Source: Methanobrevibacter sp.
GTDB taxonomy: Archaea > Methanobacteriota > Methanobacteria > Methanobacteriales > Methanobacteriaceae
Reading direction: 5' to 3'
DNA: 37,962 nucleotides
Assembly (NCBI GenBank): GCA_017646885.1
Contig: JAGCLR010000334.1
Coordinates: forward strand, 1 to 37,962
In this document: positions 16,602 through 24,245 of the stretch, piece after piece
How positions within the stretch are numbered: position 1 is the stretch's first letter
Layout of the letters: each line of letters opens with the position of its first letter
Translations under genes and position numbers: made by a program
The notes under the pieces: generated by a model
Told to the model about the DNA's origin: nothing
The model's input: only the letters and a program-made list of their open reading frames with translations
The model's database searches: none

Positions 16602-17639
16602 TTATAAATCCTGATCACTATTTTTCAATGCTTCCATAATTTTAGCGAACAATTCTTCACTTAACTCTGGATTTTCGTCGAGAAGTCGTTTCAAAGCGTC
16701 TCTACCTTGTCCTAACTTAGTTTCATTATAGCTAAACCAAGAACCAGCCTTCTTGATAACGCCTGTTTCAACGCCAAGGTCGATAATTTCACCTGTTAAT
16801 GAAATTCCTTCTCCATAAAGAATATCAAATTCAGCTTTCTTAAATGGCGGAGCAACTTTATTCTTAACAACTTTAACTTTCACTCTATTACCACTTATAT
16901 TTTCTCCATCTTTAATTTGGCTTACTTTTCTAATATCAAGTCTTACAGAACTATAGAATTTCAACGCATTACCACCTGTTGTTGTTTCCGGATTACCAAA
17001 CATTACACCAAGTTTTTCACGTAACTGGTTGATAAAGATGCAAACACAACCTGTTTTACTGATTGTCGCTGTCAATTTACGCATAGCCTGCGACATCAAA
17101 CGAGCTTGCAAACCCATTTTACTATCACCCATTTCACCTTCAATTTCACTCTTTGGTGTCAATGCTGCAACGGAGTCAATAACAATAACATCAATAGCGC
17201 CAGAGCGAATAAGATTTTCAGCTATTTCCAAAGCTTGCTCTCCACAGTCAGGTTGTGATATAAGAAGATTTTCAACATCTACGCCAAGTTTTTTTGCATA
17301 AAAACGATCAAATGCATGTTCTGCATCAATAAATGCCGCTATTCCTCCTTGTTTTTGAGATTCAGCAATGACATGTAATGCTAAAGTTGTTTTACCAGAG
17401 CTTTCCGGTCCAAATATTTCAACTATTCTGCCCTTTGGCAAACCACCAATTCCCAACGCATAATCAAGACCTAAAGAACCTGTAGGAACACTCTCTACTT
17501 TCTCTGCGGCAGTTTCGCCCAAACGCATAATACTACCTTTTCCACAAGCTTTCTCTATATTGCCAATAGTTGCTTCTAACGCTTTTAATTTCTCTCTTCT
17601 AATTTTTTCTACTTCCTCTGCTGTAATGTTCTTTTCCAT
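16602..17639 (-). CDS. recA: Recombinase RecA
   Basis: This 345-residue RecA is of typical length. Walker A is GPESSGKT (77-84), followed by [33 protein letters not shown], the L1/L2 region [10 protein letters not shown]...[15 protein letters not shown] and [15 protein letters not shown]. An acidic C-terminal tail ([12 protein letters not shown]...SDQDL) is present. It forms filaments on single-stranded DNA for recombination and SOS induction. Upstream lies a ~100-nt leader after the -7 box at 17746-17753. No LexA-type box is recognised, but the Bacteroidota motif is not known to me well enough to exclude one. Confidence 0.97.
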   Translation of the reverse strand: MEKNITAEEVEKIRREKLKALEATIGNIEKACGKGSIMRLGETAAEKVESVPTGSLGLDYALGIGGLPKGRIVEIFGPESSGKTTLALHVIAESQKQGGIAAFIDAEHAFDRFYAKKLGVDVENLLISQPDCGEQALEIAENLIRSGAIDVIVIDSVAALTPKSEIEGEMGDSKMGLQARLMSQAMRKLTATISKTGCVCIFINQLREKLGVMFGNPETTTGGNALKFYSSVRLDIRKVSQIKDGENISGNRVKVKVVKNKVAPPFKKAEFDILYGEGISLTGEIIDLGVETGVIKKAGSWFSYNETKLGQGRDALKRLLDENPELSEELFAKIMEALKNSDQDL

Positions 17640-17745
17640 ACACTTAAATATTTAAAATCCAACCACTTATTTATTTTACCTCAAGCATTAATATAATTGT
17701 AAAAAAATAACTTTTTTATACTTTTACAATCAATTAATGACGTCA

Positions 17746-17753
17746 CAAATATA
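17746..17753 (-). promoter_or_regulatory. -7 box TATATTTG for recA
   Basis: TAnnTTTG on the minus strand, with CTTG on the same strand 20 bp upstream (17774-17777) as an imperfect -33 box. The latter lies 5 bp before the nth stop. Confidence 0.55.
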
Positions 17754-17781
17754 CGTCAATTATATTTTGCTGTCAAGCATT

Positions 17782-18426
17782 TTAACTATTTTTAACTTTA
17801 GTTAAAAAATGATCACATATCGATGTTATACCACATTTTTCACATTCTGGCTTACGCGCTTTGCAAACATATCTTCCGTGTAAAATCAACCAATGGTGCG
17901 CTTTAGGAATGATTTTTTCTGGAAAATATTTCACCAACTGTCTCTCCGCTTCCAAGGGATTTTTTGCATTATGGGTAAGTCCAATCCTGGCTGAAACCCT
18001 AAATACGTGCGTATCAACCGCCATCGCAGGTTTGTTGAACGCTACAGAAGCCACAACATTAGCCGTTTTGCGCCCAACTCCTGGTAAAACCTGCAATTCA
18101 TCTACATTTTCTGGTACCACACCTTTATATATAGACACCAATGTCTTTGCCATCCCTACCAAATTCTTAGCTTTATTATTCGGATATGAAATTGATTTGA
18201 TCAATGAATAAACCTCCTCCACACTTGCCTCAGAAAGCGACTTCGCATCAGGGAAACGTTCAAACAAGGCCGGCGTCGTCATATTAACTCTTTTATCAGT
18301 GCATTGCGCCGAAAGAATCACAGCCACAATAAGTTGATACGGATTTTCAAAATTAAGCTCCGATTCCGCAACAGGCATATTTTCTTCAAAATAAGATATT
18401 AATTCACTATACTTTTTTTCTATCAT
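17782..18426 (-). CDS. nth: Endonuclease III
   Basis: This 214-residue HhH-GPD DNA glycosylase has the helix-hairpin-helix LPGVGRKTANVV with catalytic K120 and VDTHVFRV with D138, the same numbering as the E. coli enzyme. The C-terminal iron-sulfur motif is C188-x6-C195-x2-C198-x5-C204. It removes oxidised pyrimidines and nicks the abasic site. It lies upstream of recA on the same strand, separated by 142 bp that contain a recA promoter, so the two are at most partly coupled. Confidence 0.95.
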   Translation of the reverse strand: MIEKKYSELISYFEENMPVAESELNFENPYQLIVAVILSAQCTDKRVNMTTPALFERFPDAKSLSEASVEEVYSLIKSISYPNNKAKNLVGMAKTLVSIYKGVVPENVDELQVLPGVGRKTANVVASVAFNKPAMAVDTHVFRVSARIGLTHNAKNPLEAERQLVKYFPEKIIPKAHHWLILHGRYVCKARKPECEKCGITSICDHFLTKVKNS

Positions 18427-18509
18427 TTTTTATTTTATTTTGAACAAAATTAAGATTTTTTTGTTAATATTGCATATGAAAAATATTGCATATAAAAAAA
18501 GATAAGAAT

Positions 18510-18773
18510 ATGAAAAACGATTTAATTGATATATTTGTTGGCTCTAACATTGAAGCGAACTATATTGCATCATTACTTATTGATAACCAAATACAATGCT
18601 TCTTAAACAATCAATTAGAAGGAAGTCTTTCAGCTGGATGGGTAAATGGTTCCGAGTATAGCAGCACAACTATCAGCATTGACATAAACGACGCTGACAA
18701 AGCAAAAGAAATCATTGACGAATATTACAAATCAAATCCAACAAAAACCAACGTTAATCAAGTGTTCTCATGA
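18510..18773 (+). CDS. DUF2007-type small protein
   Basis: This 87-residue protein has the ferredoxin-like DUF2007 ('putative signal transducing protein') pattern: LIDIFVGSNIEANYIASLLIDNQIQCFLNN, then ISIDINDADKAKEIIDEYY. Family function is unknown. The ATG at 18510 begins a normal MKNDLIDIF start; a TTG at 18486 was not used. It is followed by the GNAT-like gene after 109 bp, which may carry its own promoter. Confidence 0.72.
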   Translation: MKNDLIDIFVGSNIEANYIASLLIDNQIQCFLNNQLEGSLSAGWVNGSEYSSTTISIDINDADKAKEIIDEYYKSNPTKTNVNQVFS

Positions 18774-18882
18774 AACACTCATTGACATTCTAAGTTTATT
18801 CATTGATTTTTTAGAAAAAAAAATCATAATAAAAGTTGAAAATAAAACCATTTTTCGGATTTTTGCACAAAATATTAAGTTA

Positions 18883-20097
18883 ATGGGTAAATTTAATTTA
18901 TCAGAAGTTAAGACAAATAAAGAAATCAAGCAATGGCTTGACTTTCCTGCAAAATTATACAAAAACGATCCTCATTATGTAAGGCCGTTAGACAACGAAG
19001 TTGAAAACGTTTTTGACAAGTCAAGGAATAAATTATTTCGTCATGGCGACGCAATAAGATTTATCCTAAAAGATGAAAAAGGAAATGTAGTTGGCAGAAT
19101 AGCAGCATTTTACGACGAAAAAACTTCAAACACATATAGCAAAGAAGAAAACGGACAGCCCACAGGAGGATGCGGTTTCTTCGATTGTATCAATGACCAA
19201 GAAGCCGCAAACATTCTCTTCGATGCTGCAAAAGAATGGAATAAAAGCCACGGCCAAGAAGCAATGGATGGTCCGGTGAATTTTGGTGATAGAGATTATT
19301 TCTGGGGTTGCTTGAACGAAGGATTCACTGACCCAGTTTATAATATGCCTTATAACTACCCATACTACAGCAAGTTATTCGAAAACTACGGATTCCAAAT
19401 ATTCTTCAGACAACTAACATATAGACGCGTATTTCAAGCTGGAGGAATCGACCCTATTCTCCATGAAAAGGCAAAACGATTTTACGGCAACCCCAACTAC
19501 AGCTTTGAAATACTCGACAAACGTCAAATCGATAAATACGCTGACGATTTCCTTATAATTTACAACAAAGCTTGGGGCTCTATTCCTGGTTCCACAAAAT
19601 TGACTCGCCAGCATGCAATAGGTTTATTAAACAGCCTGAAACCAATCATTGATCCAAGACTCATGCATTTCGCATATCACATCGACGAAAACGGCAAAAA
19701 AGAACCTATCGGATTCTTTCTCCTCATGATAGACCTAAATCAAATATATAAAGGACTTAACGGCAAAATGAATCTTTTAAACAAATTACGTGTCCTTTGG
19801 AGAGTTAAAGTCATTAAAAAATGTGACCGTGCCATTTCACTCGTATTTGGCATCGTTCCTGAACATAGAGGCAAAGGACTTGAAGCAGGATTAGTATGCT
19901 CATTAGAATCACAGCATCTCAAAAAGAAATTTAAATACAAAGATTTACAACTTAATTGGATAGGCGATTTCAATCCACCTATGATGAAAATAGCAGAAAG
20001 TGCAGGAGCCTCTGTATTTAAAACTCATATAACATACAGATATCTATTCGATAGAGAAAAACCTTTTACAAGAGCTAAACTTCAGAAAAACAGATAA
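18883..20097 (+). CDS. GNAT-like acyltransferase-fold protein
   Basis: This 404-residue protein has no signal peptide. The C-terminal half carries a GNAT-type acyl-CoA-binding pattern: a beta strand (AISLVFGIVPE), then HRGKGLEAGLV, matching the R/Q-x-x-G-x-G/A motif. The N-terminal half has DFPAKLYKNDPHYVRPL, DAIRFILKDEKGNVVGRIAAFYDEK and GPVNFGDRDYFWGCLNEGF, which suggest a second, degenerate GNAT domain. Proteins of this layout are common and uncharacterised in Bacteroidota. The start at 18883 is chosen because upstream in-frame sequence overlaps the DUF2007 gene and looks non-coding. A strong terminator follows. Substrate unknown. Confidence 0.7.
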   Translation: MGKFNLSEVKTNKEIKQWLDFPAKLYKNDPHYVRPLDNEVENVFDKSRNKLFRHGDAIRFILKDEKGNVVGRIAAFYDEKTSNTYSKEENGQPTGGCGFFDCINDQEAANILFDAAKEWNKSHGQEAMDGPVNFGDRDYFWGCLNEGFTDPVYNMPYNYPYYSKLFENYGFQIFFRQLTYRRVFQAGGIDPILHEKAKRFYGNPNYSFEILDKRQIDKYADDFLIIYNKAWGSIPGSTKLTRQHAIGLLNSLKPIIDPRLMHFAYHIDENGKKEPIGFFLLMIDLNQIYKGLNGKMNLLNKLRVLWRVKVIKKCDRAISLVFGIVPEHRGKGLEAGLVCSLESQHLKKKFKYKDLQLNWIGDFNPPMMKIAESAGASVFKTHITYRYLFDREKPFTRAKLQKNR

Positions 20098-20145
20098 CAA
20101 AAACATTTACTTAAAGTAACACTTGATAATAAAAAAAATCTTAAC

Positions 20146-20171
20146 AGGAGGCATTTTTGCCTCCTATTTTT
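20146..20171 (+). terminator. Terminator after the GNAT-like gene
   Basis: AGGAGGCA (20146-20153) pairs with TGCCTCCT (20158-20165) around TTTT, followed by a T-rich tract. It is 48 bp after the stop at 20097. Confidence 0.85.
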
Positions 20172-20208
20172 ATTTGCCAAACAGTAAAAAAGTAATCAAA
20201 AGATTTAT

Positions 20209-20216
20209 TAAATTTG
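20209..20216 (+). promoter_or_regulatory. -7 box TAAATTTG for lolD
   Basis: TAnnTTTG ending 14 bp upstream of the lolD ATG at 20231, which implies a leader of about ten bases. Confidence 0.55.
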
Positions 20217-20230
20217 CAAAAAATTGAGCA

Positions 20231-20881
20231 ATGATTAAAGCAAACAATATATATAAATCTTTCGGCAATGTTGACGTTTTGAAAGGTGTTGATTTAACAG
20301 TAAACAAAGGCGAAGTTGCATGCATAATAGGTGCATCTGGTGCAGGAAAGTCAACATTACTACAAATTATTGGAACTTTAGAAAAAGCCGATAAAGGACA
20401 AATTTTCATCGACAACCAAGACATCAACAAGCTAAATTCAAAGAATCTCGCTGCATTCAGAAATAAGAAAATAGGTTTTGTTTTTCAATTCCATCACTTA
20501 TTACCGGAATTTACAGCTTTAGAAAACATTTGCATTCCTGCTTATATCGCTGGCATTTCTAAAAAAGAAGCCACAGAAAAAGCAATGCAATTACTTGATT
20601 ATCTAAATCTCACTGATAGAAAAGACCACAAACCGTCTATGCTTTCCGGTGGAGAACAACAACGTATCGCTGTTGCAAGAGCGCTTATCAACGATCCTGC
20701 AATTATTCTCGCTGACGAACCTTCAGGAAACCTTGATTCTCAATCAGCTAAAGAACTTCATGAATTGTTTTTCAACCTAAGAAACGAAACAGGTCAAACA
20801 TTCATAATTGTTACACATAATCCTCAGTTAGCTGAAATGGCAGACAAAACATTCACAATGAAAGACGGTGTAATTGTCTAA
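20231..20881 (+). CDS. lolD: LolD-like lipoprotein-releasing ABC ATPase
   Basis: This 216-residue ABC ATPase has Walker [10 protein letters not shown] (34-42), the Q-loop [18 protein letters not shown], signature LSGGEQQR (138-145), Walker [13 protein letters not shown] (159-169) and the switch histidine in IIVTHN. The length and the [15 protein letters not shown] and SGNLDSQSA motifs match the LolD/MacB subfamily. The expected partner is the LolC/E-type permease encoded at 6369-7589; the genes are unlinked here. A MacB/FtsE-type exporter ATPase is the main alternative. It is followed after 45 bp by a TPR protein gene. Confidence 0.85.
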   Translation: MIKANNIYKSFGNVDVLKGVDLTVNKGEVACIIGASGAGKSTLLQIIGTLEKADKGQIFIDNQDINKLNSKNLAAFRNKKIGFVFQFHHLLPEFTALENICIPAYIAGISKKEATEKAMQLLDYLNLTDRKDHKPSMLSGGEQQRIAVARALINDPAIILADEPSGNLDSQSAKELHELFFNLRNETGQTFIIVTHNPQLAEMADKTFTMKDGVIV

Positions 20882-20926
20882 AACAATAATCAAACCCAAA
20901 GAACGTTGATGTAAAAAAATTAATTT

Positions 20927-22906
20927 ATGAAAAACATATTATTTGCCATAGTATTAACATTCAACACTTTAATAATAACAAGCAACATTCATGCTCAAGA
21001 TGTCGCTCCTTCCTACGAATCTTTAATCACCATGGGCGACAAAGAATTCAATAATTCCGAATATATCAAAGCTAAATCATACTATCAAGAAGCACTAAGA
21101 CTCAAACAGGATGATCCAGTAGCTAAAAGCAAGTTAAACAAAGCTTTACAAAAAATCAGAGAACAAAGCGAAAAAGAAACCATTTTTTTTGGATACATTG
21201 ACGAGGCTGACATTCAATATGAAAACGGAGAATACGAAAAAGCATTGGAAACATACAAGGTGGCATTGAAACTCTTCCCTAAAGATGCTTATACGTTAGA
21301 ACAAATCAGCATAATCACTCAGAAAATCAATGAAGAAAAAGAAAAAATCGCTGCATTCAACGATTTCGTAAATAACGGCGACAGATTCATGTCTCAAAAA
21401 AAATACACAGAAGCAACCCTTCAATATAAGGCAGCTCACGAATTATATCCCAACAATAATTCAATAAAAGAAAAATACGCAGAAGCAAAAAAACTAAAAG
21501 AAGAATACGATAAACAATTCGCTAATTTTGAAAGACTTAGAAAAGAAGGCAAAGAATTTACTTTAAGAAAAAAATATCAGGAAGCAATAGAAAAATACCA
21601 AGATGCTTTAACTATTTTCCCTAATGATTCCGACACAAAAGAAACCATTGCTTCTTTAACAGAAAAGAAAATTGTTTCTGACAAATACAATTCTAAAATA
21701 AGCGTTGCTGATAGTTTGTATTTTGAAAAGTCATACAACAAAGCAAAAGATTTTTATAAAGAAGCTCTCACCATCATTCCCGAAGACACATATTCTTCTG
21801 ATATGATTGCTAAAATTGATGAGACCATAAACAGCGATGAATACAAATCACTTAAAAAATTCTTGGAAGAACTTGAAGAAGCAAAAAAATTAGAAAGCAA
21901 CCGTGAATACGAAAATGCTTTAACAAAATACAACTCTGCATTAAAACTCAACCCTACAGACGAATACACAACTCAAAAGATTGATTATCTGACAGATTTA
22001 ATAGAAAAGAAGAACAAGGAAGCTGAATTGATTACACAATACGAATCTATTATAAAATACGGCGACGCAAGCGTAAGCGAAGAAAATTATGACAAAGCAA
22101 TAGAATATTACAATAAAGCAAAAGAATTGCTTCCTCACAGAAACGAAGCTATTGAAAAGATTAAAAATACTCAAAAAATCATTGATGAAATCGAAGCTCA
22201 ATTAGCTTTAGAAAAAGAAAAATGGGGTCAATATTACATTACAGCAATGGCTTCCGCACAGGATTTCATGAATTCAGAAGATTATCAAAACGCTATAAAA
22301 GAATACAATAAAGCATTGAAATTCAAAGAAAATGATTCGGATGCCATTGCTGGACTTAATAATGCGACACATCTTAACAACGAAAAGTTAGCAGTTTTAA
22401 TGGCTGAATATAACAAATACATATCTGAAGCCGACACACAATACAGTTCTAACAACTTGGACAAAGCCATTGAGTCATATAAAAAGGCTCTAACTCTAAA
22501 TACTGACGAAACCTACCCTACTGAAATGATTGAAAAAATAAATAAAACATTTCAGGAAAACATAATCGCCGTATTAGCAAATGAGCCAACAGAAATAAAT
22601 TCAATAGAAGGCAAAAGATTTACTTTCAATACTTTAGACCCAAAAACTCGTAAAAACAGCTACATAATTATTAAAGCTAAAAATCATTCAGAAAACGTTA
22701 AGTCCATTTATATCTCATACGGAAGTCAAAAAGGCAATAATGGCAAATTAGAAATCAAAACATCTGACAATCAAGATATAAACGAATACATTGTTAAAAT
22801 AGGTTCTCAATATAAATGGTTCAGTGAAGACAACACATGGATTGAGTTAACCACAGACAATGGAAATATTGAAATAGAATTATTTGAAATAACAAAAGGT
22901 AATTAA
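20927..22906 (+). CDS. Secreted TPR protein with nine long repeats
   Basis: This 659-residue protein has a signal peptide (MKNILFAIVLTFNTLIITSNIHAQ). From about residue 30 to 540 a ~57-residue unit recurs nine times. Each has a TPR core (GD..F....Y..A...Y..AL.L.P.D....) followed by a linker helix; the first four cores (SYYQEAL, ETYKVAL, LQYKAAH, EKYQDAL) start near 51, 108, 165 and 222. A lysine/glutamate-rich composition suggests an extended alpha-solenoid or coiled superhelix in the periplasm. The last ~110 residues (NSIEGKRFTFNTLD onward) form a separate, probably beta-rich domain. No partner is identified. It follows lolD at 45 bp and may be co-transcribed. Confidence 0.78.
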   Translation: MKNILFAIVLTFNTLIITSNIHAQDVAPSYESLITMGDKEFNNSEYIKAKSYYQEALRLKQDDPVAKSKLNKALQKIREQSEKETIFFGYIDEADIQYENGEYEKALETYKVALKLFPKDAYTLEQISIITQKINEEKEKIAAFNDFVNNGDRFMSQKKYTEATLQYKAAHELYPNNNSIKEKYAEAKKLKEEYDKQFANFERLRKEGKEFTLRKKYQEAIEKYQDALTIFPNDSDTKETIASLTEKKIVSDKYNSKISVADSLYFEKSYNKAKDFYKEALTIIPEDTYSSDMIAKIDETINSDEYKSLKKFLEELEEAKKLESNREYENALTKYNSALKLNPTDEYTTQKIDYLTDLIEKKNKEAELITQYESIIKYGDASVSEENYDKAIEYYNKAKELLPHRNEAIEKIKNTQKIIDEIEAQLALEKEKWGQYYITAMASAQDFMNSEDYQNAIKEYNKALKFKENDSDAIAGLNNATHLNNEKLAVLMAEYNKYISEADTQYSSNNLDKAIESYKKALTLNTDETYPTEMIEKINKTFQENIIAVLANEPTEINSIEGKRFTFNTLDPKTRKNSYIIIKAKNHSENVKSIYISYGSQKGNNGKLEIKTSDNQDINEYIVKIGSQYKWFSEDNTWIELTTDNGNIEIELFEITKGN

Positions 22907-22910
22907 AACA

Positions 22911-22940
22911 TTTGTTTTTCTCATAAAAAACGTATCTTTG
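22911..22940 (+). promoter_or_regulatory. Promoter TTTG-N18-TATCTTTG for the cysteine desulfidase gene
   Basis: A -33 TTTG (22911-22914) and a -7 TATCTTTG (22933-22940) are separated by 18 bp. This is the most complete Bacteroidota-type promoter in the window. The ATG follows 22 bp later. Confidence 0.75.
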
Positions 22941-22962
22941 CACAAACTAAAAAAAAAGGAAT

Positions 22963-24243
22963 ATGAACAAAACCGACAGTCGTTACAATTTGTATATCAA
23001 CATTTTAAAAGAAGAACTTGTCCCTGCAATGGGTTGTACAGAACCAATTTGCCTTGCATACGCAGCAGCTAAAGCAAGAGAGGTTTTAGGCGAAATGCCT
23101 GATAAGGTTGATATTTTAGCAAGCGGCAACATAATCAAAAACGTTAAAAGTGTTATTGTACCTAACACAAACGGAATGAAAGGATTAAAATCATCTGTCG
23201 CAATAGGAATCGTTGGCGGAGACCCTAACAAAGAGTTAGAAGTTATTGCAAATGTAACACCAGAACAAAAACAAAAAACACAAGAGTTTTTGGACACTAT
23301 TCCAATGACAATAACTCACATCAATTGTCAAGAACAACTCGATGTCACTATAAAATTATACAAAGAAGAACAATCTGCTTCTGTGAGAATCTCAGGTTTC
23401 CACACCAATATTGTTCATATTCAGAAAAATAACGAAACTTTATTCGAAAGCAACACTATTAGCAAACCATCTGCTGAGCTTACAGACCGTTCAATATTAA
23501 GCATTGAAGGAATCTACGACTTTGCAAATAGCGTTGATATTGATGATGTTAAGGAACTTCTTGAACGTCAATTGAAATACAACAAAGCTATTTCGGATGA
23601 AGGTTTAAAAAATGATTGGGGTGCAAACATCGGCAGCCTTCTTTTAAACAATTACGGAAACGATGTGAAAATCAAAGCAAAAGCTTGGGCAGCTGCAGGT
23701 TCTGATGCAAGAATGAATGGCTGTGAAATGCCTGTTATCATAAATTCTGGCAGTGGCAATCAAGGAATTACAGTTTCAATGCCTGTTTTAGCATACGCAA
23801 CAGAACACAACATTGAAACAGAACAAATTTATCGCGCTTTGGTTGTTTCTAACCTTGTCGCTATTCATCAGAAAACTTCAATTGGTCGTTTATCAGCATA
23901 TTGCGGCGCCATTAGTGCAGGATGCGCAGCAGGTTGCGGCATCGCTTACCTCTTAGGAGAAGACCTTGAAACAATTTCAAAGACATTAACAAACTCATTG
24001 GCAATAACTTCTGGTGTAATTTGCGACGGTGCCAAAGCATCATGCGCTGCAAAAATAGCAATGGCCGTTGAAAGCGGAATTATTGGTTATAATATGTGCA
24101 AAAATCGCAAAAATTTCTGTGACGGAGATGGCATTATTGGCTATGGCGTTGAAAACACAATCAAAAACATTGGCACACTCGCAAGCCAAGGCATGAGAGA
24201 AACAGACAATGTCATCATAAAAATTATGACAGAACAAAAATAA
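22963..24243 (+). CDS. CyuA/YhaM-type L-cysteine desulfidase (serine dehydratase alpha-like family)
   Basis: This 426-residue protein belongs to the UPF0597/CyuA family. It has the family hallmark MGCTEP with C25, an ASGNIIKNVKSVIVPNTNG block, and the C-terminal cysteines AYCGAISAGC and ICDGAKASC. The last pair has the 7-residue spacing described for the [4Fe-4S] ligands of the characterised archaeal L-cysteine desulfidase. The predicted reaction is L-cysteine to pyruvate, ammonia and sulfide. Serine deamination is an alternative for some relatives. The gene has a full promoter of its own, and its stop is only 2 bp from the stop of the convergent relA. Confidence 0.85.
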   Translation: MNKTDSRYNLYINILKEELVPAMGCTEPICLAYAAAKAREVLGEMPDKVDILASGNIIKNVKSVIVPNTNGMKGLKSSVAIGIVGGDPNKELEVIANVTPEQKQKTQEFLDTIPMTITHINCQEQLDVTIKLYKEEQSASVRISGFHTNIVHIQKNNETLFESNTISKPSAELTDRSILSIEGIYDFANSVDIDDVKELLERQLKYNKAISDEGLKNDWGANIGSLLLNNYGNDVKIKAKAWAAAGSDARMNGCEMPVIINSGSGNQGITVSMPVLAYATEHNIETEQIYRALVVSNLVAIHQKTSIGRLSAYCGAISAGCAAGCGIAYLLGEDLETISKTLTNSLAITSGVICDGAKASCAAKIAMAVESGIIGYNMCKNRKNFCDGDGIIGYGVENTIKNIGTLASQGMRETDNVIIKIMTEQK

Positions 24244-24245
24244 AA

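Noticed and set aside
18715..18882. 56-codon N-terminal extension of the GNAT-like protein
   Set aside because: Overlaps the DUF2007 gene and looks non-coding; the ATG at 18883 starts at a normal conserved-looking N-terminus.
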